Shown here: positions 1 through 8,712 of the stretch, in pieces
How positions within the stretch are numbered: position 1 is the stretch's first letter
How the letters are laid out: each line of letters starts with the position of its first letter
DNA from: a virus
Strand: one strand, 5' to 3'
IMG/VR virus record: IMGVR_UViG_3300027770_000027
Location: 124,001 to 188,000 of that record
Length of the DNA: 64,000 bases
Translations under genes and position numbers: made by a program
The notes under the pieces: generated by a model
Databases searched by the model: none
What the model was told of the DNA's origin: nothing
What the model saw: the letters and a program-made list of their open reading frames with translations, nothing else

Positions 1-2036
1 GTAGAAGATTTTACTGTCGTTTGATTTATATTTGTTATTTTTAAATTATAATTTAGGTTATAACATTGACCATTAATAGAATCTACTAAAGATAAGATAG
101 GTGCTGTATTTGCGGTATCATTTACTAACCCATAACCACTATTATAAAAATTACCAAATATTTGATATCCGTGAATATCTGCCCAGTCTTCTGTTTTTAA
201 CCAAAGAGAAGTGGTAAAGTGAGTAGTTTCTAGTAAAGAAGTTCTAGAGGGAAACACTGCATGAGTAGTACCATCTAAATCCCAAAAAGAAGTGTCTTGA
301 TCCTTTAGATTTTCTGAATATATTAAACCATTGTTGTGATAATCTGATTGGTCTCTCAGAGGATTAGTGTTCCACGCAGTTATTTCTAGAGTCTTAGAAC
401 CTGTACTAGCACCTCTCACATTGTTTAAAAATGGTAAATAAGATTTACTAGTTTCTAGTCCAGCATGATAATATCTGTAAAATGCGCCAGGTTCCAAAAA
501 CATAGTTGATGGTCTGTCTATAATAAAATTCTCCCCAGCATCAAGTCTTGAATTGTATACTTCTGTCTGGGCGGATAATGCTTGGTCTAGGGTATAATAA
601 GCAGAATTGTAAAATCTGTCCATCCATTGTTTTGTTCCTGTGTTGGAACCGGATAACCAAGCACATAACCAGGTAGTAGAAGTTTTTGAAATACTAGCCG
701 GCTGTAAAAACCCTGGTAACTTGTTGCTATAATCTGTTTGTTTTAAATATATGCGATCTGATATATAAGGATGATGAGAAGCAATGGCTCCATCTTCTAT
801 AAAACCAGCATTATTTAAAAGAGTTCTTTCTGCAGTTGGCGGAAAACTAAAAAATGTTTCCCGATCTCTTTCGAATTTTTTTTCTAGAGTATGGGCTTCA
901 TATCCGAGGTAGAGAGATTCAAGTCCGCCTCTTTGATTAGTACCTGCAAAAATGGCATCATAAGATCTATGAACCCCTTTTAATCCATCCACATAATCCG
1001 TATTAAAACTATAATTGTATTCTGGAGTTTGATAATTTTTTAATCCGTGAATATGTAAATCATATATGGCGGTATTTTCTTTAATAGTGGGAAATTCTAG
1101 AGGAAACATGCCCATATAATTTTGAGCATATAAAGCATTGCTGGTAGTCGCGTCTGGAAGCAATTCTTGTTGATAATCCAATTTATTAATTAAGTATCGA
1201 GTTAAATAACTGTCAGTTACATGGGAAGCATCTGGTAAATCTTTTTTAAATGAAACAAATTTTAAGTAAGAATCTGTTGGAAGGTTAGAACCAGCATTTA
1301 AAGCCAATTGTTGTAAATTAAATTCTGGAGAATCTAAAGATTTTTTTACTATCCAAGTATAGTTTGTATTTGGCTTAAATAAATAAATTCCTTCATCTCC
1401 TAAAATGTAAGCAAATTTTTGAGAATAGCTTTCTGGATAAATCCGAGCTTTAAAGGAAACAGATTTTGATAGGTTATTCCAGGTTAAAACAAATTTATGA
1501 GGAGCGTCTTTAGTACCAGCCGAAGAAGTTTGGGTTTCTACCATTACCAATTCATCTTCTGCATCTTCAAACACATGAGTATTATCTTTAGAAAATATAA
1601 AATTCAAACTGTCTTGAGATGAAAAATTTGAAGGATAACCGGTCTCGTTATATGCTGCTTTGGATGTTATGAATAATTTATTATTACCAACAACACCCTT
1701 TGCCGTATTTGCCCGGGAAGATATGCTTATTACCTTATCAAAAGGAAACCCGATAGTTGCAACCGGAGTCAAAATTTCTGATAATTCTTGTCTATCTTTT
1801 GGAGGTATAAGAGCTTCAAAAGCTGCTGAAGAATTAATCAGTGTTGTTAGAAACAATCCGGTTTTTTTGTTTATAGCAACATCTTTATAATTTTTAAGAC
1901 AATCATTGAGAATAAACTTAACCCCATACTGAAAAGTAATGGGTGTGTGTTTAAGTTGATACTGGTTGCCCGTTACATTGAAGGTAATTGGTAACCAGGG
2001 CATCCTAGTGATATCTGGAAAATTAAAGACAGCCAT
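1..2036 (-). CDS. Partial phage adhesin / tail-fibre protein with LamG-like domain
   Basis: An open frame on the minus strand runs from an ATG at 2036 to the left edge without a stop (678 codons seen, C-terminus missing). It begins MAVFNFPDITRMPWL and has no signal peptide or membrane segment. The middle is rich in Tyr, Asn and aromatic residues. The last ~120 visible residues (TTSLWLKTEDW, then HGYQIFGNFYNSGYGLV) resemble the start of a LamG/concanavalin A-like beta-sandwich, a fold used for glycan binding. It is the last minus-strand gene of the adhesin island and has its own late-type promoter box 7 bases upstream. A structural, host-binding role is inferred from context; the LamG call is by pattern only. 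Confidence 0.6.
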   Translation of the reverse strand, partial: MAVFNFPDITRMPWLPITFNVTGNQYQLKHTPITFQYGVKFILNDCLKNYKDVAINKKTGLFLTTLINSSAAFEALIPPKDRQELSEILTPVATIGFPFDKVISISSRANTAKGVVGNNKLFITSKAAYNETGYPSNFSSQDSLNFIFSKDNTHVFEDAEDELVMVETQTSSAGTKDAPHKFVLTWNNLSKSVSFKARIYPESYSQKFAYILGDEGIYLFKPNTNYTWIVKKSLDSPEFNLQQLALNAGSNLPTDSYLKFVSFKKDLPDASHVTDSYLTRYLINKLDYQQELLPDATTSNALYAQNYMGMFPLEFPTIKENTAIYDLHIHGLKNYQTPEYNYSFNTDYVDGLKGVHRSYDAIFAGTNQRGGLESLYLGYEAHTLEKKFERDRETFFSFPPTAERTLLNNAGFIEDGAIASHHPYISDRIYLKQTDYSNKLPGFLQPASISKTSTTWLCAWLSGSNTGTKQWMDRFYNSAYYTLDQALSAQTEVYNSRLDAGENFIIDRPSTMFLEPGAFYRYYHAGLETSKSYLPFLNNVRGASTGSKTLEITAWNTNPLRDQSDYHNNGLIYSENLKDQDTSFWDLDGTTHAVFPSRTSLLETTHFTTSLWLKTEDWADIHGYQIFGNFYNSGYGLVNDTANTAPILSLVDSINGQCYNLNYNLKITNINQTTVKSS

Positions 2037-2042
2037 TTGTAA

Positions 2043-2050
2043 TATTTATG
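2043..2050 (-). promoter_or_regulatory. T4-type late promoter box (CATAAATA)
   Basis: Seven of eight bases match the T4 late consensus TATAAATA. Its inner edge is 7 bases before the ATG at 2036, so the predicted +1 falls about one base before the start codon. The 76-base gap between the two flanking genes contains nothing else recognisable. Confidence 0.6.
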
Positions 2051-2112
2051 GCAAAAGTCTTTTATGTAAACCTAGATTTTGTCAAACAGAGGTTATCACT
2101 GTTCATAATAAA

Positions 2113-5100
2113 TTAAACAACCGTATCTCCGGTAACAACCCAAGTATCTGTGGCTATTTTAATCAATGTAGCAGTAGCCCATTGGCTATTTAATCTAAAT
2201 TTGGAAGAGTTACTGCATAAAATTGTGGTTGCTGGTGTTGCTGCTACAATAGATACTGCATTGGTTCCAGTTTGGATCACCTTAATCTGAGAACCTATAG
2301 TAAATGCTACATTAGAGTTTGTAGGTACAATAGCAGATAGAACTCCAGATGTAGTATTCATTTGAATAGCTCCACCAGCATCCGTTATTGTAAGAGTATA
2401 ATTGGCTGTTCTGGGTGCGTCCATTGCTAATGGATTAGATCCGTATAACGTTGTTGCTCCGAAGGAGGTATCTCCTATATTATTTGGTTTTACACCATTG
2501 GGTGAAGGCCATATATAACCTAAATTCTCTACTCCTGTAAAATATTTTTTGTCGGAAGTACCTGCAACACCGCTCCAGTTTTTAGATAATCCAGAATATT
2601 TCCAGTTGGCTCCGTAGTCTGTAGAAACCAACAGAGGAGATCCACTGATAGCAACAACCACGGTGGAGTTATCTCCAGAAATATAAATAGATCCAGACCA
2701 TCCTACACCACTGGGGGCTGTGGACATTGCTGTAAAACTTGCTCCGTAGTCTGTGGATCTATAAAGAGCACCTCCGAAGACAGTGGCGTAAGCATAACTA
2801 CCGTCTTCAGAAATAGTGGCACCAGTAAAGTTTGCGGGTGGTCCGGTCTGTGCAAAAGTTGCACCGTAATCACTGGAAATCTTCATCAAACTTTGAGACG
2901 AGACTAATTGATACTTTCCGTTGGAAGACATAGAGGCACCGATCCAAACGGAGTTGGTACTTCCAGTCGGAGTTACAACAGTGACTCCACCATCACTTGA
3001 AGTATATATTTGAGTGTTGTCTCCAGCAGCTAGTACATATTGACCATCCTGAGAAGCAGCAACCCTCTGATAATTTAGAGATGGATACGTTGTTGTTGTA
3101 AATGTAACTCCATAATCTGTGGATTTATAAACTGATCCAAATCTACGAACTGTGTATTGAATTTTACCGTCATCACATACAACTACATTACCGTAGTTCA
3201 TGATGGTATTACCATTGGTGATGCTCCAGGTTGTTCCATAGTCTGCAGATCTCCATAAATTACCACCATAGATTCCAAACAGTTGATATTTGCCATCATT
3301 AGACATATCTCCTGGATTCCATCCCAGAGAAGATACTTTTGGGGTTGTTAATAAAGTAACTGGCAGAGAGGAGGAAACTCCCTTCACAGCCGGAAGATTC
3401 ACAAGGGAACTCCCATCACCCAAATGAACACCACTTAAACTATTAAAGGTGGCTCTATTACCGGATAAGGTTGGGGTATAAACACTATTGCCAACAACAA
3501 TTTTATTAAGAGTTAAATTACCTGTAGAATCTAAATAAGCCTTCGGAATGGTAATTTTCTTTGCGTTTCCTGCCCCATTATTAGTTTGGGCCCAAAAAAG
3601 AGTATCTGTAGAACTCCAATTTATATACGGGTTGCCATAAGAAAAAGAACCTCCAACCACAGACGGAATGTCTCTGACATATTGTAACGTACCATTGATT
3701 CCTCCAGGAGATTGTGGTCCTGGAGTTTTGTATAATTTATTAACATTATCTAATAGATAGATATAACCACTGGAGGAAGAACCTACAGAGCGGTCTATGG
3801 TAAAGTCTATAATTGTATTAGGTACAAATAAAAGAGGATTGTTAGGAGTTCCTATAGCATATAAAGAATTATAGGAAGTGCTCATAAGAGCGTATAAAGT
3901 GCTTGTAGAATCTGTATCTATAGATCCTATAATTTTATAATTAGCAGTCCCAGATAAAGTTACTACATATGTAGGAGATACTTTATAAACTGCTCCATAA
4001 GAGATGAGCGTGGTATCGGATGTGTAAACACTAGAATCCAAAGCATTGGCCATCATTGTCGGAGTGCCTATACGAGTGCCACTTGCAGCATTTGTCATGG
4101 TGCTGTCAGAAGTACGAAGTTTTTGGACTGTAAATGTGGTATTATTTATATAAAAAAGATTACCAGCATTATCTGCGGTTAAAGTGTGAGGCCCTCCCAG
4201 GGCTTGACAGTTCGCTACATTTACACTTGCTATTTGAACAGCATCAAGAATTGTTGGGTCATATTTCCAAACTGTGTACCCATTTAACATATAACCCCCG
4301 ATATAGTTTCCAGAAAGATCTGTACACGATCCATAGACATTTCCATAAGGAACGTTAAAATAAGTATCAGTTCCTATGCTCGGAGACAATCCCAATACAT
4401 TGATAAGATTTTTACCATCACCATAGTGAGTCCCGCTTAAAGAAGGGGCAGAAACTGATAAAGCAAATGTAGCACTTGCTGATAAAGCAATTGTAGCACT
4501 AGCAATAATACCAGTCAGTTTACTTCCATCTCCAAAATATGTTCCATAATGAACTCCACTTAAAGATGGAGCAGAAACAGAGGTAGTAAAGGTAGCAACT
4601 GCTGGTAATCTGCTGTTATTTAAAGTGCCTTGGCTGATATTGGTGGCATTTAAACCTGTCAAATTAGTACCATCACCACTTAAAGATGGAGCAGAAACAG
4701 AGGTAGTAAAAGTTGCAACTGCTGGTAATCTGCTGTTACTTAAAGTGCCTTGAGCAATATCAGCAGCATCTAAATTTGTTAAATTGCTACCATCACCATA
4801 AAAACCAAGAGTTGAACTAATATCCCCCACCACTGTTAGGGTTTTATTGGGAGCAGAAGTTTTAATACCCACATTTGGATATATAGAATTGACTCCTCCA
4901 ATGTGTAACACTTCTACATTTTGATCTATATCATAAAAAGAAGCAATGTCTGAGGGACCCTTTTGCCCTACATATAAAGCAGGCACTCCAGACACTGGAG
5001 AAACATTCACCACACTTAAAGAACTGGTGGTACTGAAAACCGTATTAACAAAGGTGGCAGACCCTCCAACTGTTAAAGTACCCACGGTTAGGTTATTATT

Positions 5101-5880
5101 AATAACTAAATTACCAGCAATAGTTCCTCCAGAAGCTGGTAATTTAGTAGTATCCGTGCCCCATACTTTAGTTAAATTGCTTCCGTCTCCATAATGAACT
5201 CCACTGACAGAGGGAGAAGAAATAGATGTAGTAAAGGTAGCAACTGCTGGTAATCTGCTGTTATTTAAAGTGCCTTGGCTGATATTGGTGGCATTTAAAC
5301 CTGTCAAATTAGTACCATCACCACTTAAAGATGGAGCAGAAACAGAGGTAGTAAAAGTTGCAACTGCTGGTAATCTGCTGTTACTTAAAGTTCCTTGGCT
5401 AATGTTGGTAGCGTTTAAACCCGTCAAATTAGCACCATCTCCGTAGACGTTACCAGCACTTAAAAATATTGCAGTTAGAGATGTTGCTGTTAAAGATCGA
5501 ACCACTAAAGTACCGTTGATAGTGCCGCCAGATAATGGAAGAGCTGCTGTGGTATTAACTCCAAACAATTTACTACCATCTCCATAAAAAGTACCACTCA
5601 AGGATGGAGCAGAAACAGATGAAGTGAAAGTAGCATTGGCTGGTGGAGTATATTGCGTAGTAATTACTCCAGTTAGACTACTGCCGTCTCCATAAATCTT
5701 GCCTCCGTTACCCGTCGCACACAAATTATTAACATAAAGTGTATTCGTAGTGGCTGTGGTGATATTATTTCCAATAACAAAAGAACCGCTTTGATTGGAT
5801 GTGCTGCCAGAGCCAGCCAATACGCCACTTAAGGCGGTGTCTAACATGCTAGGGATAAGTTTGGTAAGACTTTGACTCAT
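2113..5880 (-). CDS. Long tail fibre with GDGS modules and Asp-box (BNR) beta-propeller
   Basis: 1,255 residues. The N-terminus (SGVLAG..., GSFVIGNNITT, NTLYVN) is shared with the next three upstream genes and is probably the virion-attachment domain. Residues ~60-490 are collagen-like or beta-helical modules of about 40 residues built on YGDGSxLTG, LNATNISQGTL, NNSRLPAVATF and SAPSLSG. Residues ~490-800 look like a propeller (TLTADNAGNLFYI, LYALMSTSYNSLYAIG). Residues ~850-1130 carry at least five Asp-box motifs of the form S-x-D-x-G-x-[ST]-[WF] (SADYGTTW, STDYGVTF, SSDYGATF, STDYGASF, STDYGANW), typical of sialidase/BNR or VPS10-like propellers. The last ~90 residues match a common phage-fibre C-terminal domain ending in TDTWVVTGD. 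The role is probably glycan or host binding; no hydrolase active site could be identified. Confidence 0.75.
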   Translation of the reverse strand: MSQSLTKLIPSMLDTALSGVLAGSGSTSNQSGSFVIGNNITTATTNTLYVNNLCATGNGGKIYGDGSSLTGVITTQYTPPANATFTSSVSAPSLSGTFYGDGSKLFGVNTTAALPLSGGTINGTLVVRSLTATSLTAIFLSAGNVYGDGANLTGLNATNISQGTLSNSRLPAVATFTTSVSAPSLSGDGTNLTGLNATNISQGTLNNSRLPAVATFTTSISSPSVSGVHYGDGSNLTKVWGTDTTKLPASGGTIAGNLVINNNLTVGTLTVGGSATFVNTVFSTTSSLSVVNVSPVSGVPALYVGQKGPSDIASFYDIDQNVEVLHIGGVNSIYPNVGIKTSAPNKTLTVVGDISSTLGFYGDGSNLTNLDAADIAQGTLSNSRLPAVATFTTSVSAPSLSGDGTNLTGLNATNISQGTLNNSRLPAVATFTTSVSAPSLSGVHYGTYFGDGSKLTGIIASATIALSASATFALSVSAPSLSGTHYGDGKNLINVLGLSPSIGTDTYFNVPYGNVYGSCTDLSGNYIGGYMLNGYTVWKYDPTILDAVQIASVNVANCQALGGPHTLTADNAGNLFYINNTTFTVQKLRTSDSTMTNAASGTRIGTPTMMANALDSSVYTSDTTLISYGAVYKVSPTYVVTLSGTANYKIIGSIDTDSTSTLYALMSTSYNSLYAIGTPNNPLLFVPNTIIDFTIDRSVGSSSSGYIYLLDNVNKLYKTPGPQSPGGINGTLQYVRDIPSVVGGSFSYGNPYINWSSTDTLFWAQTNNGAGNAKKITIPKAYLDSTGNLTLNKIVVGNSVYTPTLSGNRATFNSLSGVHLGDGSSLVNLPAVKGVSSSLPVTLLTTPKVSSLGWNPGDMSNDGKYQLFGIYGGNLWRSADYGTTWSITNGNTIMNYGNVVVCDDGKIQYTVRRFGSVYKSTDYGVTFTTTTYPSLNYQRVAASQDGQYVLAAGDNTQIYTSSDGGVTVVTPTGSTNSVWIGASMSSNGKYQLVSSQSLMKISSDYGATFAQTGPPANFTGATISEDGSYAYATVFGGALYRSTDYGASFTAMSTAPSGVGWSGSIYISGDNSTVVVAISGSPLLVSTDYGANWKYSGLSKNWSGVAGTSDKKYFTGVENLGYIWPSPNGVKPNNIGDTSFGATTLYGSNPLAMDAPRTANYTLTITDAGGAIQMNTTSGVLSAIVPTNSNVAFTIGSQIKVIQTGTNAVSIVAATPATTILCSNSSKFRLNSQWATATLIKIATDTWVVTGDTVV
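4583..4746. repeat. 164-bp exact direct repeat, copy A
   Basis: Within the fibre gene at 2113-5880. Every base matches 5228-5391 (offset 645), with the first mismatch just past the end. It encodes part of two consecutive 40-residue fibre modules, so unequal recombination between the copies would remove or add 645 bp (215 codons) in frame. Confidence 0.9.
5228..5391. repeat. 164-bp exact direct repeat, copy B
   Basis: Second copy of the direct repeat in the same fibre gene. Perfect identity including synonymous positions indicates recent duplication or gene conversion, unlike the diverged but protein-identical modules in the fibre at the right edge of the window. Confidence 0.9.
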
Positions 5881-5886
5881 ATATTA

Positions 5887-5894
5887 TATTTATA
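5887..5894 (-). promoter_or_regulatory. T4-type late promoter box (perfect TATAAATA)
   Basis: Exact T4 late consensus on the minus strand. Its edge is 7 bases from the ATG at 5880, which puts +1 next to the start codon. It lies in the 41-base gap after the neighbouring fibre gene. Confidence 0.8.
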
Positions 5895-5921
5895 GGTAAT
5901 GTGAACTATTTGAAATTATTT

Positions 5922-7337
5922 TTACCAAGTTATTCGTAAACTGGCAGTGCCGGCTCCTGCGGTGATTTGAATCGGTATTGTTGTAGACGATCCTACAAAG
6001 TAAGGCAGATCTAAAGATTGACCGTTTAGACCATTATATCCATCAGATCCCTTACCACCCTTACCAACCTCTCCAGGACTTCCTACTACATTTGCGGAAG
6101 CCGTGCCGGCATTTGCTATAACTATATTCTGACTAGGTTGCCCAGATCCTCCTCCACCGCCACCACCGTTTTGTTTGCTATTTTCATTTTGTCCTCCTCG
6201 GCCACCATTACCTCCAGAAGCTCCTAGAAGTGACTCAGATTGTCCCCCAGCCCCTCCAGCATTACTACCAATGAAATCTGGATTTGTTCCGTTAGCTCCG
6301 TCTGCACCATTACCACCAGACTGAAACCCCTCGCCACCAAGACCCGGATTTGGCCCCCTACCGTCATTACCAGATAACCCGTACGTAACAAAGACACTAG
6401 CTCCACCCCCACCACCACCACCGTATCCTTTTAGACCACCAGCTCCGCCACTATAAGTAGTGGAGCCAAAAATAACAGATTTTCCAGCAGCTCCTTCTGT
6501 ACCATCAATGCCATCTACACCATTTGCACCATTTGAAACACTTACTGGCACATAATACTGCTGTTCATCGGACGGATCTATAATGTAGTCATATGTTACA
6601 TTTATAGGAGCTCCATCAGCTCCATCAGAGCCAGGAGTTCCTGCGGCTCCGTGTCCCGTTACTGCTTGTAATCTAACATAACGTATTCCATAAGGCACTT
6701 GCCAGTTAAAGGAAGTAGTAGTATTTACAAAAGTTTCTCCTCCGGTGGAGGATAAGCCACCGGTCAATGTTTGTGGTTGCCATTCATTATCTGCAGAACT
6801 CCACACTAGGGCCTGTCCGTCTGTTGGAATATTAGTAGACACATTTCGTCCAAGAATTTTAACAGCATCTTCTCCAGCGGCACCGCCCACCAATAACCTT
6901 ACTAAAATTTTAGAGCCTCTTGGTGGAGCACTTGGAAATGTTATGGTTCCTCCAGCAGTTTCTGTTACTGTGTAATCTGTGGGAATTTGATTCAACCCAC
7001 CAATGCTTACTATATAGTTGTTAGAATCTGTTGAATTAAATCCATTTAATGGATAAAAACTAACAGAGGTGCCGTTTCCAACAAATTCATTAGAGGTGGT
7101 CCCTCGTATGGAAAAATTTTCTCTTCCAGTTAAAATAATATTCTGCAATCCAGCTGCAGATCCTAAAAGTTTACTATTAGCACTTAAAGAATTTACAAAC
7201 AAAGTATTAGCTGCAGATGTGGTGATGTTATTTCCAATAATAAAAGACCCTGGGTGTTGGACAACATTATTTTCTCCAGCCAAAACACCACTGGAAGGAA
7301 TTATTAATGTATTGCGGCTAACAGAAGTAAGAGGCAT
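5922..7337 (-). CDS. Tail fibre / receptor-binding protein with glycine-rich tip (paralogue 1)
   Basis: 471 residues. Residues 1-60 carry the shared attachment domain (SGVLAG, GSFIIGNNITT, NTLFVNSL). Residues ~80-150 hold a fibre domain (FVGNGTSVSFYPLNGFN, NYIVSIGGLNQIP, TITFPSAPPRGSKILVR) also present in the next two genes and at the end of the giant fibre. A linker (PTDGQALVWSSADNEWQP) follows, then ~220 residues of Gly-rich sequence with GxxGxxG and poly-Gly stretches, ending in ASLRITW. Gly-rich loops held by short conserved segments are the architecture of T-even gp38-type receptor-binding adhesins, where tip variation changes host range. Function is inferred from this architecture and from the gene cluster. 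Confidence 0.65.
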   Translation of the reverse strand: MPLTSVSRNTLIIPSSGVLAGENNVVQHPGSFIIGNNITTSAANTLFVNSLSANSKLLGSAAGLQNIILTGRENFSIRGTTSNEFVGNGTSVSFYPLNGFNSTDSNNYIVSIGGLNQIPTDYTVTETAGGTITFPSAPPRGSKILVRLLVGGAAGEDAVKILGRNVSTNIPTDGQALVWSSADNEWQPQTLTGGLSSTGGETFVNTTTSFNWQVPYGIRYVRLQAVTGHGAAGTPGSDGADGAPINVTYDYIIDPSDEQQYYVPVSVSNGANGVDGIDGTEGAAGKSVIFGSTTYSGGAGGLKGYGGGGGGGASVFVTYGLSGNDGRGPNPGLGGEGFQSGGNGADGANGTNPDFIGSNAGGAGGQSESLLGASGGNGGRGGQNENSKQNGGGGGGGSGQPSQNIVIANAGTASANVVGSPGEVGKGGKGSDGYNGLNGQSLDLPYFVGSSTTIPIQITAGAGTASLRITW

Positions 7338-7343
7338 ATGTTA

Positions 7344-7351
7344 TATTTACC
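7344..7351 (-). promoter_or_regulatory. Late-type promoter box (GGTAAATA) embedding upstream stop codon
   Basis: Six of eight bases match the consensus, 7 bases from the ATG at 7337. The TAA of TAAATA is the stop codon (7347-7349) of the upstream fibre gene, so promoter and gene end overlap. Confidence 0.5.
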
Positions 7352-8696
7352 AAGAAATAGTTAATGTTGCAGACCCGTTTCCAGTAGTAATTTGTACTGG
7401 AATTGAAGATAATCCTTCTACATTGATTCCAGTATCGTAATTTAAACGAGGGCCTCCAGCAGTTCCAGAGCCTCCAGATCCTCCCGCTCCGCCAAGACCC
7501 AACACGAGAATGCCAGCGTTGCCAGCACCACCTCCGCCGCCTCCACCACCACCTCCGGGTCCAGAGGCAGGATCGTTTACGTAAAAGGCACCGGCGCCGC
7601 CTGCTCCTCCAGTTGAAACGTCAGAATTAACCCGGGCGCATCCTAACCCTCCAGTACCACCAGTACCACCGAGTCCGTTGCCAGTATCTGGGGTTGCATT
7701 TGGAGTTACATAAGGATCTGTTTGGCCAGCTCCTCCAAGTCCTCCAAGACCCTCACCATTACCCGCTAAACCGGGTCTACCATTATAAATTCCGCCACCG
7801 CCGCCGCCACCACCACCGAATCCTCCAAGACCTCCAGTGCCTCCCGGAAAAGTGTATTGACCCACTATTACAGATTTACCAGGATCCCCGTTAGCACCAT
7901 TGGCTCCATTAGCACCATCAGACCCGTCTGTTGGAAGACTAGATTCTGGATCTGTGTAACCATCAAGGCCGTTTTCTCCGTTGTGTCCTGGTTCTCCGGC
8001 GGCACCAACGCCAGTGTCTCCGTTTAATCTAAGCCATCTTACCCCAGATGGTATTATAAAATTAAAAGAAGTCACAGAATTAACAGTTGTAGAACCTCCG
8101 GAATTGTATGGAACTGAAGTTGTTTGATTTCTTGGCACCCATTCAGAAGTGGCAGAATTCCATTTCAAAACTTGTCTGTTCTGAGCAGAGTTGTTTGATA
8201 TACTTCTAGATTGGAGGAAAGAAGCAGATCCTCCACCGGGAGCACCTGTTAAAGTTCTTACAGAAATTTTCGCTCGAGCTGGTGGCGCAGTAGGAAAGGT
8301 GATGGTTCCTCTATTTGCTTCAGAAATAGTATAATCAGAAGCAGATTGTGTAATGCCTCCAACTGTGACTATATAAGACTGACTATCAATACCGTTGTAT
8401 CCACTAAGAGGAAAAAAACTAACTCTCACCCCAGTACCGTAAAATTCATTGGCATCTACTCCTCTTAAATTGGAAAAGTCTCTTGGCACTAAAACTATAT
8501 TAGTCAAACTAGTACCGTCTCCAAATATAGCTGAAGTAGCACTTACGGTGGTTGTAAAAAGGGTATTGGGTAATGTTGATGTTAAATTACTACCAATAGC
8601 AAAAGAACTCAGATGGGTAACATTACTGTTAGAACCACCTAAGACCCCACTATAGAGCGGATCAACCATCCCTAGACTGACTTTAGTAAGACTCAT
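7347..8696 (-). CDS. Tail fibre / receptor-binding protein with glycine-rich tip (paralogue 2)
   Basis: 449 residues and the same layout as the downstream paralogue: attachment domain (YSGVLGGSN, NTLFTTTV, FGDGTSLTNI), fibre domain (YGTGVRVSFFPLSGYN, SYIVTVGGITQ, TITFPTAPPARAKISVR), linker (NRQVLKWNSATSEWVP), then a ~230-residue Gly-rich tip with several poly-Gly runs and a SATLTISW end. Similarity to paralogue 1 is clear at both ends, but the Gly-rich core differs in length and sequence, as expected for a receptor-contacting tip that diversifies while its anchor is conserved. The gene ends 9 bases before the next start. Host-binding is inferred. Confidence 0.65.
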   Translation of the reverse strand: MSLTKVSLGMVDPLYSGVLGGSNSNVTHLSSFAIGSNLTSTLPNTLFTTTVSATSAIFGDGTSLTNIVLVPRDFSNLRGVDANEFYGTGVRVSFFPLSGYNGIDSQSYIVTVGGITQSASDYTISEANRGTITFPTAPPARAKISVRTLTGAPGGGSASFLQSRSISNNSAQNRQVLKWNSATSEWVPRNQTTSVPYNSGGSTTVNSVTSFNFIIPSGVRWLRLNGDTGVGAAGEPGHNGENGLDGYTDPESSLPTDGSDGANGANGANGDPGKSVIVGQYTFPGGTGGLGGFGGGGGGGGGIYNGRPGLAGNGEGLGGLGGAGQTDPYVTPNATPDTGNGLGGTGGTGGLGCARVNSDVSTGGAGGAGAFYVNDPASGPGGGGGGGGGGAGNAGILVLGLGGAGGSGGSGTAGGPRLNYDTGINVEGLSSIPVQITTGNGSATLTISW

Positions 8697-8702
8697 AATA
8701 TA

Positions 8703-8710
8703 TATTTACA
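8703..8710 (-). promoter_or_regulatory. Late-type promoter box (TGTAAATA)
   Basis: Seven of eight consensus bases, 7 bases from the ATG at 8696. It lies in the 16-base gap between paralogues 2 and 3. Confidence 0.55.
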
Positions 8711-8712
8711 GA

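Noticed and set aside
7069-8655. Plus-strand open frames opposite the glycine-rich fibre genes.
   Set aside because: Pro/Leu-rich shadows of the Gly/Asn-rich minus-strand genes, without start signals.
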